From NCBI RefSeq assembly GCF_013373865.1, contig NW_023415834.1, positions 1 to 64,000 of the forward strand: DNA of 64,000 nt. The letters are read 5' to 3'. Each line of letters starts with the position of its first letter. The stretch's first letter is position 1. The position numbers were made by a program, and so were the translations under genes. Below, piece by piece: positions 1 through 11,574 of this stretch. The notes beneath the pieces are model-generated. The model saw only the letters and a list, made by a program, of their open reading frames with translations, did no database searches and was not told where the DNA came from. Source of the DNA: Monomorium pharaonis. Its lineage: Eukaryota > Arthropoda > Insecta > Hymenoptera > Formicidae.

Positions 1-356
1 AAATTGTAAAAAACAATTGTCAGGAAGCATATCAACAAGAATAAAGAGGATAATATTGAGCTGGCAAATAAGTATTTTAATAAAAATTACAAATATTACA
101 AATAAATATTTTAATACAAATAAATATTTTACTACAAAAACTTGGCGCTGCTAAACCGAATAATTTGCCAGCTCTTTTCTTTTTTCTCTTGTGCGTGCAT
201 TTGATTGTGTGTATGTGTGTGTGTGTTCTCTTTTGCGCGTGAATGTTCGAATATGTGTTGTTTCTCTTTTCTCTCTTATGCGTATGTGTTATTTTCGATT
301 GTAAGAAAAATTGTAATTTTACGTAGTTATTATTTTAGTAAGTTAGATTAATTTAT
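1..356. other. AT-rich flank, no gene seen
   Basis: No convincing coding sequence. The stretch contains a short inverted repeat (58-174, listed separately) and a GT-rich run near 205-226. There is no purine-rich tract immediately before position 357, so this is not the 3' end of an internal retroelement region feeding the LTR that starts there. Confidence 0.5.
58..174. repeat. Short inverted repeat (foldback)
   Basis: A 12-bp arm GAGCTGGCAAAT at 58-69 is repeated as its exact reverse complement at 163-174, around an AT-rich centre of about 93 bp. It could be a miniature foldback element or a chance hairpin in AT-rich DNA. No target duplication was established. Confidence 0.4.
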
Positions 357-478
357 TGTCACGTCCCGTGTAAATTTTTCAATTATTTGCTTTATGAATC
401 TCCTTTATTCGTATATCTATTCATATATCAATTATATTTAATCAACTTTATATTACTATTCATTTATTACACTTATAT
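357..478 (+). mobile_element. Family A LTR, 5'-terminal fragment
   Basis: The fragment begins TGTCACGTCCCGTG and follows the first ~135 bp of the family A LTR (reverse complement of the stretch ending at 16055). It then stops where a second LTR start begins at 479. This is either an LTR inserted into another LTR near its own start, or a local tandem duplication of the LTR end. Confidence 0.75.
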
Positions 479-3400
479 TGTCACGTCCCGTGTAAATTTT
501 TCAATTTTATTAATTATTTGCTTTATGAATTTCCTATATTCGTATATCTATTCATATATTCAATTATATTTTAATCAATTTTATATTACATAATTCACTT
601 ATTATTCATATTATTACTCACATTATATATTCTTGCATTTTATTATTATTTTAATAATCATATACTATCTCTATATTAACCAGTTAATACTTATATTATT
701 ATATTCTCTAACGTTCATAACTTTTGAACGACTATTTTATCTATATAATTATTAAGACCATATAAAATGTTATATTCTTTAAGGTTACAATCGTTCGAAA
801 TCATGATGATAATAGTTAATTACCAAATCTACATTGAATATCGAATTATTCAATTAAATTAATCATACACCTTATGGTCGACACCTAAATTTAATATTGT
901 AAAGGAATTGCATCAATAATCGTTCATTTTATTATAAAAATTCTTTAAATTAAATTAAAATACTAAAATCTTATAAGTTACCGACTAACGGGATACCTCT
1001 ACTATTAAAAACTTACCATTAACTTGTATACTTTGCCAATAGAGGGCCAACTGTCGATAACTTACCTGCACTTACCATCAATTACCATTCCCTAATTACC
1101 GACAATGGTATACTTACCATTTGTTACAAGTGCCTACCGAATGATAGACCCGTCATACACAGCCATCATGAATTCCTGGAAATGCTGCTGTAATTCCAAG
1201 AATTCCCGAAAACTTTTGCCAATATCTCGAGAACCATAAGAGGTAGAGTTGCCAAATTAATTCCAAGAAACGTCGCAGACTTTGTTTATACTAAAAATCA
1301 TGTTTCCAAAAATTTGGAAAAAACAATTATTTTTTGGGACAAATTTTACATTTTTTATCCAAAAACCGAAAACTTGCCAAAACGCTCCGTTTTACCTGAT
1401 TCGACCGTAAATAATGTTCTTTTAAAAACTTCAATTTTTACCCCCACTCCGATTTTTCAGGAGGACCAAAATTCGGCCAAACATAGTCCTCGAGGTCCTC
1501 TACACGATGGTCCAAACCCCATCTCTTAATCTCTTACTGTTCACGAGATATAAATTTTTTAAGTATCAAGGACGACTGCCAAAAGACCTTTATAAGTACT
1601 ATAGACCTTGAAACACAAGTCTCTCACCTTGAGAACCGTCATGGTACATGAGCACCCTTGTGAAGGTGAATATAATATCGTTGCATCACTATCATGAAAT
1701 ATTATTAACAGCAGAATATTCATAAGACCATTGTAGAAGCCTAAATAATATATAAAATGGTTTAAACAATTAAATAATTATTAATATAAATTTTAGATTA
1801 TTATTCCAAACATAAATATTAATTAACAATCACCTTTTTGCATAAATACTAATTAACAAATAGAATATTATATATACGAACAATAATTTAATTATAAATA
1901 AATAATCCTTATTAACTACATAATTTTGCAACTATCATTTTTTTCATAAAGCTAGTTAACAATTGATTTTAATTAAAAGAATAATTATTCAGGCTTTTGC
2001 AAGTGCATAATTAATAAATAAAGTCCCAAGGCCATGTCACTGAAGCTATTGCAGTGTACACAAGATGGCTGACCATCACTGTAATGAATGCGAACCTCTA
2101 TAAGAAGAATGTAAAATTATTATAAAATTCACATATGCACCAGTGATGAAATATTACTTAAGATAGAATATTCACTGACGATATTAATTGCAAACGTCTA
2201 AAGTTTTCAACGTTAGCTCATCGAAATTATTACAAGTGCTAAAAATTCAAGAGCGGCGAATCACTAAGGTGATCACCACTGTAATAGATGGGAACCCCTA
2301 TTTAAAATATGTGCAAATATTATAAAGCTTGAATAATGAAATATTACGCGCAACTAAATATTCATTAATAACACACTTGCGAAGATTTAAAAAATATAAA
2401 AGTTACAGATATCGTTCGAGAACCACTACTACTATACGTAAAAATTGTTACCACAAAGAAAAATGTTAATTAACAATTAGTTTATTGATAAAACATATCT
2501 ACGTACGTATATTCAATTATTCAGACTCAGTTAATAATTAATCTTAATAAAACAGAACTCTAAATAATATAAAATCTATTTGTATGAATTAATATTACCA
2601 TATAGAGTCATTATCTCAACAAATAAGTATTATAAACAATTAATTTCGTTAAATATCAAATAATTAATGCGTAGCGTCTATTAACAATTAAATTTTGCAA
2701 AAACTAAGCTTTACAATGAAAGAAATATTATTGTATAAAACCTCCGCAAGCGTACGAGTCGTAGAAACATTAATTAATAATTTATTTTACAGTTATAATA
2801 TTTGAATGAATATTTTATATGCATAAGATGCATAAATTCCATTCTCACGCTCGGGTATGAGTCATCATGAGTCACTTGCGAAATTGTTTGATCAAAATGT
2901 AATATGATATTTTTCTGTATCTCGAAAGACTAAACATCCGATGCAAGTACATCCTTTGTAAAATTATGCCGACATTCCGCGGCATCCTTTGAAATTAGAC
3001 GCGAGAATGATGCAACTCCTACTTCGCACCACACCCCGCGGCCTACAAACTCGAACAATATAAAAGCGAGCGCCGCGGCGGATCAGCATTGCGCGCCGGT
3101 CTTTTCAAGTAACAACACCACGTTTCTCGGAGTGTTCACATTGCGCACTGAACTTCAACACTGTACCGCATATCTGCCATCTTAAGAAGCATCCGCCATT
3201 TTGTCGACTGTAGAAGGAACATTGTAACTGAAAGAAATAAAGACTTATAAAACTATAAGGGGATCCAGCCTCAATAATTCATATATCCCCGAAGACCTTT
3301 TGGTGAGTAACTTAAATTAATTTTATTTATCTAATTTATACAATCTCAATCAAGCTGTCATCAATCTCTACAAGTGAACACTCTGCCGCGCGTAATCACT

Positions 3401-3610
3401 TTTGGACTATCATTCTAAATTATTTTAAATTATTTTAATAATTAAATATTTAATAATTCAACGACTGAACAGATTCTGATACAATTACCCCAGTCTGCCG
3501 TTTGGAAATTTAATTCAATTTAATTCAATTTTAATATTACTTAATCACGATTTAATTTAATTTAATTCAATTTAATTTGCGACTTTGATACTTTAATTCT
3601 AATTTAATAC
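479..3610 (+). mobile_element. Family A LTR, U3 to early U5, truncated
   Basis: This copy is the reverse complement of roughly 16055 down to 12845 in the LTR of element 1, so its sense strand is plus. It contains U3, the core promoter, the R region and the start of U5, then ends abruptly at ATAC (3607-3610), where family C begins. A ~70-bp stretch near 590 is missing relative to other copies, between short TTTATATTA-like repeats. The remaining ~2.4 kb of U5 does not reappear after family C, so the copy was truncated or rearranged. Confidence 0.85.
3059..3308 (+). promoter_or_regulatory. LTR core promoter, poly(A) signal and splice donor
   Basis: TATAAAAG lies at 3059-3066 in a GC-rich pocket. 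An insect-type initiator TCAGCATT follows at 3083-3090. AATAAA is at 3236-3241, about 150 nt downstream. A strong 5' splice site (G/GTGAGTAA) has its exon end at 3302. In retroviral terms U3 would end near 3083, R near 3265, and U5 would start with a splice donor. The same block occurs in all family A LTRs except the deleted copy at 38055-40754. TSS and R limits are inferred from motifs only. Confidence 0.65.
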
Positions 3611-3865
3611 TGTCACGTCCCGGAAGAGTGACCTTCCTAGCCTATGCGTACCTAGGTCGCACAGATTAGGGGTGCTCTCTCTGCTTTTGAGGCTACCTGC
3701 TGGGCCGGCAATACCTCGGGATGTCGAGAGCTAGGATCGGTGTGGGGAGGGTCGAGTGCGTACGCGAAAGAAACAGAAATGGTCTCTTTATCAAAACAAC
3801 TCTACTTTATTACTATACTAGGTGTCTACAACCACTAGACTACCATGTAAAAAGGGGGGTTACAA

Positions 3866-4390
3866 TCATGGGTCGCTGGGCTGGACTGGGCGCAATTCTA
3901 AGGATCGTAGATATTCCTCGAATTCGTCTTGGTTTACACTAGGGAGAGCTTCAGATGGTATTGTATTAAAAGTTTGCACTGCTTCTATCATTCGAGCGAG
4001 ACTCTCGTCGACCGTGTCTCGGAGGGCCTCCTCGATATCGGTTGCTGTACTGCTAGATCGAGAGGGGGAAGGGGGAGGGTTAGATGTCGAAGCAACCGGT
4101 GCTGGTGGTTGAGGGGGATAGCTTATAGCTTGCGGGGGTACGCGTCGCGAGGTGCGTCGAGGGACAATATTACGAGGGGCGGTATTGACGATTTCTACAT
4201 CAAAACACGAAAAAGTCGATAGGTCGATCGCGTGCTGAATTTGTCGCGAGTGATTCGGTAGATGGAATAATTGAGGGGCGCGCCTATCGATAGAGTGCAA
4301 AAGTCGGAGAATCCTGGCCCTTGACTCGATATACCGTTCCAATTGTCGGATGTTCTGCCTGCGAGCTTGTCTCTGTAGTGATCTATTCAT
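3866..4390 (-). CDS. Uncharacterised Arg-rich/Pro-rich protein, 174 aa
   Basis: I do not recognise this protein. The N-terminal third is strongly basic (Arg-rich, about residues 1-37, predicted helical). A Pro/Ser-rich low-complexity stretch follows at about 87-112, and the C-terminus is acidic (about 113-174). There is no signal peptide or membrane segment. The ATG lies directly after a canonical 3' splice site, so it may begin, or continue into, a spliced message. It sits ~255 bp from the 3' end of the family C unit, comparable to the position of the Cys-rich ORFs in family B. A basic domain plus a Pro-rich and acidic tail would suit a small nucleic-acid-binding accessory protein, but that is inference. 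It could also be part of a longer spliced product. Confidence 0.5.
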   Translation of the reverse strand: MNRSLQRQARRQNIRQLERYIESRARILRLLHSIDRRAPQLFHLPNHSRQIQHAIDLSTFSCFDVEIVNTAPRNIVPRRTSRRVPPQAISYPPQPPAPVASTSNPPPSPSRSSSTATDIEEALRDTVDESLARMIEAVQTFNTIPSEALPSVNQDEFEEYLRSLELRPVQPSDP

Positions 4391-4477
4391 CTACAGAATC
4401 CGAAGGAAGGGGAAATGATTCAATGCATCTTAGGAAATACCAGAAAATGAATTAATATGATGCGCACATGATCTTAC
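4391..4477 (-). other. Predicted 87-bp intron
   Basis: On the minus strand AAG/GTAAGAT opens the intron at 4477. A pyrimidine-rich tract ending TTCTGTAG closes it at 4391, immediately before the ATG at 4390. The size and both splice sites are typical for insect introns. No transcript evidence is available. Confidence 0.5.
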
Positions 4478-6894
4478 CTTTGTGGTGAAGATGAGTCGTT
4501 AACGTGTCACGATTGGAAGAGAAATTAGATGAGGTGTCTAGGGGAGAGAGAAGTGGGGAGAAATTAATATAATAAAACCAAAAATATAAGGGAGAGGGAT
4601 CGTCAGCTCGGAAGTTCCAAGAATTCGCTTTCTAAATCTTTAAAAGTTCAACATAAGTTTCTTAAATTATTCAATCTCAAATAAACACTGCCAAAGTAAG
4701 GATGGAGAAGGGAGAAGTCTCTCTAATTATTCTACTGAACGCTTCCAGCTCACAGCGTATTAGCATATGGGCGATACGTTAGACCTATCATGCCACAGAC
4801 AATACAAATCCTTTCGGATTGGCAACGGAAAGCGTTTCTGCATAGCCCTTCATCGCCTCCAGCAGTCAGCTTTTTAGACTATCCGCGGCTACGGCTCTTT
4901 GGCGTCTGCAGTGGTTATCTCTTTTACGCCTCTGTGGTCGCGGAGCTAAACCTTACTCTTATCGCTAAGATTATTACTGGGGGTTGGCGAGTGTCTATTC
5001 TCCGTCTTATTTCACCAATTCAAGAGGGGGGGTAGGATGTTAGTTATCTTGAAGTAGAAAGGAAATACTATGCCAGACTACGCTTCCTGCGTGCAGCACG
5101 TTGGCTTGCAGCGGATGCGTCTTTGCTGGATCTCCACAGTTATCGCACGCAGAACTGTGGACGACACTTAACAAAGCGTAGCGGGTGCTAGTCTCAATTA
5201 AGGACGCAGCCACGTACTGTGATAGTCTTGCACACTGCCAAGCAGCAATATGCTCGAAAATCACCTTTAAGCCTAATATCAGAGGAGAGAGGGGGGTGAA
5301 AGGGGGGAAACGACAAGTTGGTGAAATAATACGATGTTATCACTCAATAATATCCAAATGTATCTGCTGCTGACGTAGTTTTACACGAGGGGCTTCTTTT
5401 ACTCTATTATTTCTTATTTAATTCAAATAGGGGTTTGAACAGGGGTGAAAACAAAATGATCGGATTAATAAAGGACTGTTGAGTAGATTCAGCGAGCTTT
5501 CAATGATTATTCAATATTTTCGCCGAGTTTCGCAATTTCAATAAGTCTGCCAATCGCGGGGCAAGCATAGAAGTAGATACGTCACTAAGGTAAACGATTG
5601 ACCAATCATAGGACAGGTTATAAGGGATCTTCACAGTGTGACAATAAAATTCTAGTTTTTTCCACAAAATATATCAAATATACAAAAGACAGTAGGGTAT
5701 GCGAAAAGCTCATCAGCTTATACACAGATCTATCAAAATCACGGTGTTCAAAACGCTTAAATAAAAATAGGCCAATTACGTGCAAATAAAATCGACCAAT
5801 CACATGCTTTTAGACATATGGGGCTTTAGGTTCTAGTAGTATCCCTAGCGATCTAAATATTATTAAGTAGTTGACAAATTACAATACGATGGTTCGATTC
5901 AAGCTCTAAGATTGCAAATACACATTAAATTATAAAATATAGTCAAATTAGGTTTGTTCACAATAGTTAAAAATAATTTAAAGTACTTCAAAATAGTTTG
6001 ACTAAGCGCGGATCTCAGCTGTCACTTACATGCACATAGCAACTGCCACAGGTGGTTCAACAATTAAAATTCAATAAATTCAAAAGACAATAAATGCACA
6101 TACATAACAGATAAGTCGATACATGGTTCGATTGCAAAAACATTCAAAATTAAATCAAATAGTCACAGAGTATAAATTCGACAAAGTAAAAATTAATTAC
6201 AATTGCCAAATTGTTAAATGCTCCTTTTTCCTTGCAAATCTTATTCTGAGTGGTATTTTACAATTAGTTAAGTGGATATTTAATGGATAGTAAAGTCGTA
6301 GCAGTTTTAGTAATAATTAATAAGTAAGTTACACTTGAACAAATTGAGAGATGATTTGAGCTGTCACTTCATACAAGAGTTAAGGAGTTCGAGTGATAGA
6401 TTCGAACTGTCACGTAATTAATTTTATAAATTCTTTAATTAGTTAATTAAATGGAGCTATTTATTTCTGATTGTTTCTTTTAGTTATTTAATGGTCTTGA
6501 CTGGCTCGTGATATTTCTTTTGGCTTCAAATTCTCGTTCCTTTAATATTATTAATTTTTCCTTTGTCTTACATATATATAGATATATAGATATATTCACA
6601 ATTCACAGTTCACAATTCACAAATTATTATTTTAACAGATTGAAATTGCTGGTACTTACGGGCGACTCCGAAACACGCAAGGGCCACAATTTCGAGATAT
6701 AATTATTCTTTCTTTTCCTCGTCCTTTCCAAAATTCGCAAGAATACAGAATGATCGTGCTTCGTTTTCCCCAAAAGTGCGACAAGGGTTCGTTCACTTTA
6801 CAATTATTCTTTCACGATGAAGCACGTACGAGAGACTGTATTATAATGATTAATCTTATGCCGCAGTAATTAATTGTTTCAAAACTTCGGCCGG

Positions 6895-6928
6895 AGTGCG
6901 CGCGATGGAATGAGGGGCGCCTTATATA
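6895..6928 (-). promoter_or_regulatory. Candidate promoter of family C
   Basis: Minus-strand TATATAAG at 6928-6921 sits in a GC-rich pocket within AT-rich DNA. An initiator-like CACTCC places a start at about 6897, ~31 nt downstream. The arrangement mirrors the central promoter of family A LTRs and divides the unit into ~2.1 kb of U3-like and ~3.3 kb of transcribed sequence. Confidence 0.4.
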
Positions 6929-8998
6929 TTATGCAACGGGGGGACGGGGTAGTATATCGAGTATCATCCCAAAGGAATGCAGATGATCTAATTTTATCGC
7001 ACATCGACAATTGCATAATCGGTTACCATGCAGCGATTTTATTCTTGAAGCCTTATGACAAAAGATATTATTTTATTTAAATTAATTAATTCTTTTATTC
7101 CTTTTGAATCTCGAGTAATATTTGTCTATAGCAATTTTGATAATAATGATTTGATTAATTTTAATTATTCTGGCTTCAAGATTTAAATTGCATTATTCTT
7201 ATATTAATTAATTAATGTATTAATAAATTAATTTTCGTTTACAAATTTAACCATGTAGGATCTTGCAAAGATTCTAGTGAGAGGTTTCAAGCGGTGTTAA
7301 AAATTTTAATGTTGCAAATTTAATTATTATATGATTTTATGCATTAGTTATATTATATAAGTTAATAAGATTTTTATTCATTAATTGTTAATTAACGTTT
7401 GCAATTAATGCAACGTGTTCAAGTCTTATTATAATCATTTGTTTTAATGATATAAATAATTTCGCGCTACCTGGACCTTTGCAAGATGCTGAAATAAATA
7501 TATAAAATATGTTATTACGTAATCGTCTGCTATTATATAATAATCCTATGTGCATTGTTCGTAACGTTGCAAAGAGCTTTTAGTTGGTCATTATTAAATT
7601 TTATTATTAATAGTTATTATTGAGAGTAGCAATAAAAATGATTGTTAACTAACTTTTATGTATTAACTATATTTATTTAAATAGTAATTCAGTTAAATTA
7701 ATTGTTAATTAATTTCAATGTTCTTTAAATCATTATACGATCTCGAGATGGGATTACCAGCTCTGAATATTTAATTGTTAAATTGTCGGAAGTGTTATAA
7801 TAATTTTAATGTTTAAAGCTTGTACAAACATTACAGTAATTAATTCGTTATTTAGTAATTTTATCGCTTATAGTCGTATGGGAACTCGCATAATAAATTT
7901 TTATTATTGTCTCTGCTATTTAAGTGTTCGTCCATGAGGCGTATTGTTTATTAGCCCTAAACAAATAGTTTAATTTACGTCTGGTCTAGTGAAACTTTGA
8001 CATAATAAACTTTAGAATAGTTATTTTAATTTGGCATAATAAAATTGTTAAAATTAATTTATTTAATAGCAATTTTCTATTTGTTAATTAACATTTTACT
8101 CGTATGTTCTCAAGTAGAACCCTTAAATAGCTATATCTCGCGAATTAGGTATCGGAGGAGAGGCGGAACAATACCAGTACCATCGGGGAGACTTAGATTT
8201 TCATTTTTTGGGGGGTGGTTTTCCAATTTTGGATTCTTTATAACTCGAGAACGGTTTGAGCTATCGAGTTCTGGTTTGCGCCGAAAATTTTTGTTTTCAA
8301 GAGCGCTCCTAATGGCTATTTTGGATTTTTGAAAATTTTGAAATTTAAATTTTGAGTTTCAAGGCCAAAACAAAAATAGTATGGTTAAATACTACACGAC
8401 GTACTGACACTGTATATAGCGTTTTTTATAATTTTAGGATTTTTGGTGTGCGAGATATAGAGGTTACAAAATTTTTGGATTAAGTATAGAATATTCATAA
8501 CTTAGTTTTTCTTATAGGTAACATTGATCTAAGTGTGGCTATCAAATTTGCAGAGAGCGGTGACGTCATTCACGGTATCAAGGTAAGTACACGGTAAGTA
8601 TATGTATTAGTAAAATTAAGAGACTCTGCTAAGGTAGAATAAAACTGATCGCTAGTTAGCTTAATGCACTAGATCCTTATGGCGGGTATGCAATTACGAG
8701 TATAACTCCGAAATAAGTATCTAGGGTTTTAGGTTTGTTCGGTTTTGACTATACCGGGTTGGTTCGACGTTACTCTAGTAATCTGTACTTTCTGTCAATG
8801 ATTCAAACAGACCTTAATTCTTATTCCTGTGGTTACGAACGAGCTTTAACTTTATTTAAGAATGATATAGAGTTGTCTTTAAGAATAAAAAATAATTAAT
8901 AGGTAAATATATAAAAATTAAAAGTGAAAGTAAAAATATTGAAAATGGGTAAATAAAAAAGAAGAGGGGGTGGAAAAACGACGGGACGTCACAGTACA

Positions 8999-9088
8999 AT
9001 AACTGTTTTGTGTCTTGTGTCTTAATGGCAATATTTTTGTTTCTTTTTGTCGTCTTCGATATTGCCATTAAGAACACAAGACAGTTAT
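8999..9088. repeat. Foldback of ~28-bp arms
   Basis: The left arm (8999-9033, starting ATAACTG and ending TTAATGGCAAT) and the right arm (9059-9088) are reverse complements, apart from a 7-nt insertion in the left arm and one base. The loop is about 25 nt. It abuts the family C terminus at 8993. It may be a small foldback element or a target-site feature. Confidence 0.6.
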
Positions 9089-10076
9089 GGGCTTTGAGTC
9101 GAGACAAGGCTTAAACCATAAAACATGCTTAAAATTGGAAATACAGCCATTCTGCTAAGGCCTTAATAATGTGAACTTGACTTTGACAACGTTGACTGAA
9201 GATCACATCAAAGTCAAATCCATTTTTTCCTCATAATATCCTACCTACAACTTTCATCTAAAATATTTTTCGTATTTAAAGCCGTTTTCCGAGATAAGTC
9301 AATAGAGACACTGTTTTAAAAATAAAAATTTTAATATTTTTTCCAGTTTGATTTCAATTATGACAATGTTTATATAGAAGCAACAAAACTTGAGATTGAG
9401 AACACAGTAACTTATATAAATACGTATAGATACTCATATAAATAAAGAATAACATACCGTGGTTTCACTCTTATTAATGCCTATTTGCTAATTTTGTAAA
9501 ATTCCGAGAGTCTCCTTTGAAAATAATTACACATTTATTTTGATACTTACTAAAATATTATTCTCAATGTTTTCTTCTCACCTTTGATTTAATGATAATC
9601 AAATTAAAATGACAATTTGTATCAATAACTTGAAGCATTGAAGACAAACCACAGCCATCAATCCATTAACTATAAAGACACCATCCAAACGGGGATAAAA
9701 TTTCTAAAGCTGCATTTGCAAACATTACCCGAGTGCCCTCCCACTATCTACACCCGAGTGTCAAAAGGCATGGTAGTGCCTCGCGCCAATTATTATACCC
9801 ACATTATTCAAAAGTTTGTGCCCAGGCCCTTATACGAAGCTGAAGCTGGCAGCCAGACTTAGCAGCCAGAGCGCGGCAGCCAGGGCCGAATATGGTCCTG
9901 GGCCCCCGGGATTAAAAAAATAATAAAATAAATTAAAAAAGTCTTGCAAACAAATAATACATTTAAAGTAAGGTAAAATAATAAAAATACAAAAAATTAA
10001 TAATAATAATAACAATAAAATAACTTAAATAATTTACTAGAGTGACGGAATTAAATCTAAAAAGGAACAAAGCTAA
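9089..10076. other. Unique sequence, no gene seen
   Basis: I see no supported coding sequence. Short ORFs of 60-75 codons have low-complexity composition. Near 9845-9885 the heptamer GCAGCCA recurs several times and links into the tandem repeat that follows. Confidence 0.4.
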
Positions 10077-10385
10077 ACGCATATCAGTAGACACTTGAAA
10101 AAAAATCATGAATACTTGGGAAAAGGGTGTACAAAACGATGGTACCATTATTATCCGGGGACGGCTCTTATTGTTTATTTAAAAAATTATAAACTTTTAG
10201 AAATAAACTAGCAGCCAGACCGTACGCATATCGGTAGACACTTGAAAAAAATCATGAATACTTGCGGAAGGGTGTACGAAACGATGGTACCCATTATTTA
10301 TCCGGGGACGGCTCTTATTGTTTATTTAAAAAATTATAAAACTTTTAGAAATAAACTAGCAGCCAGACCGTACGCATATCGCTAG
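10077..10385. repeat. 148-bp tandem repeat, about 2.1 units
   Basis: The word ACGCATATC occurs at about 10077, 10224 and 10372, i.e. 147-148 bp apart. Each full unit also contains 'GATGGTACC', 'CCGGGGACGGCTC' and 'CTAGCAGCCAGACC'. The third unit is cut after GCATATCGCTAG by the family A LTR starting at 10386, so element 1 inserted into this repeat. Confidence 0.85.
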
Positions 10386-11234
10386 TGTTACGGACAAAAA
10401 TTTCAAAAACCGATTCGTAACGTTCCGTTGAAGACTACTCGATACGGGGGCAGCTTTCGTTCTTTTGTCTAACGGGGCTCTCAATTTATTTGTTTTAGGG
10501 CGACCGCAGCACGTCTGCTATTCCCCAGGATACGCCGAGAGCCGGAGGATCGTTTATCGCGTTTGAGAGAGAAATAAATGGGAGGCGAGACAGGTTAAAG
10601 AAACGTATTTATTATTATCAATCAGTATTAATCTTCATTTATTGAATACATAACCAATATATATATTTTGTGATTATTGGAATGATAGAAATTATGTTAA
10701 AAGAATGTATATAAATAATAAGGATAAAATAAAATAAATAAAGAGTGCGTTGAATTACTCAAAATAGTATGTGATAGATCCAAATTATGCATATGAAACA
10801 ATTAAATAAAGTAATGAATATAAGTATGTTATTAAGTTATTTATACTCAACTAAAATATGAATTCATTTAACGTTTAGTCATTTAATAAAAACAAATCGA
10901 TTTATGAAATCTAATTGATTTAACTCTGACTTGAATGATTTTACAACCTGGATAAAAAATTATTACTTTATTGATTGGATAAACTTGTGATGAATATTTC
11001 TTGTGTTATTAAGTAGGGCTGCCAGTTCAGCCGAATTCTTGACGTCTGAAGAATGGTTAATTGTGTTAGTGTTTAAGCGTCTTACCTTGTTTTTGTGAAG
11101 TACTATGGAAATAAGAGGGAATTGAGAGGTATTGCCTCGTGATTATAATTGTTTGTCCTAGATTAATTAATTGTATTAGCTCATTTCAAAATTCATGTAA
11201 TAAAAGCAAATTCGCTACTAGTCTAGTGGCGTGA

Positions 11235-11520
11235 AACGTATCCTTGCGACTCTATTCTCGCTCTTGGCGGTATCCCACGTCCACATCGGGAGTAAAATAA
11301 AAATAAAAAAAAAGAATAGAGCCAGGAGTCACCAGACAGGTAGGACATACATTTGAATACTTCCTCAATTGTTCTTTCAGATTTCGCGTATTAGAATAAA
11401 GAAAATCACTGTCAATCAGGGTTGTGAACGTATCTTACGACTCCACTCTCGCTAGGCGGTATCCCACGTCACATCGGGAATAAAATAAAATAAAAAAAAG
11501 AAGCAGAGTCCGAGATCCAG
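11235..11520. repeat. Tandem ~95-bp hairpin-forming blocks in U5
   Basis: Two related blocks (about 11235-11334 and 11425-11520) each carry 'GACTCyAyTCTCGC', 'GGCGGTATCCCACGTC' and 'CACATCGGGA', then an A-rich stretch, then a partial reverse complement of the first word (GAATAGAGCC / GCAGAGTC). Each could fold into a stem with an A-rich loop. The pair is conserved in the LTRs at 27609, 38055 and 48402. Confidence 0.6.
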
Positions 11521-11574
11521 GTTGACAGGATATTTGTAATATAATTGAATTTATAATTTAAGTATCGGAGTATT

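Larger units (their letters stand above)
3611..8993 (-). mobile_element. Family C giant LTR-like unit
   Basis: Read on the minus strand it starts TGTGACGTCCCGTC at 8993 and ends CCGGGACGTGACA at 3611, i.e. TG...CA termini with an ~11-bp inverted match like families A and B. The flanking tetranucleotides are ATAC (3607-3610) and GTAC (8994-8997), a 3-of-4 match to a target duplication. The U3-like half carries repeated TTGTTAATTAA motifs (near 7390, 7645, 7700, 8085) and a 'TATATCTCG...GAAC' block (8130-8260) that also occur in family A U3 in the same relative orientation, suggesting common ancestry. It encodes one 174-aa ORF after an intron. No gag or pol is inside. The right boundary is less certain, because the interrupted family A LTR does not resume after it. 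Confidence 0.55.

Noticed and set aside
3721..4222. Plus-strand ORFs of 73-97 codons over the 174-aa gene
   Set aside because: They overlap the longer minus-strand ORF, have no recognisable features and lack the splice-site context.
8045..8332. 95-codon plus-strand ORF with a hydrophobic N-terminus
   Set aside because: Lies in the U3-like region of family C on the strand opposite to its sense. The AT-rich start creates a spurious hydrophobic segment. No homologue in the related family A block.
8856..9107. 83-codon minus-strand ORF spanning the family C edge
   Set aside because: Crosses the element boundary and the foldback, and has low-complexity composition.
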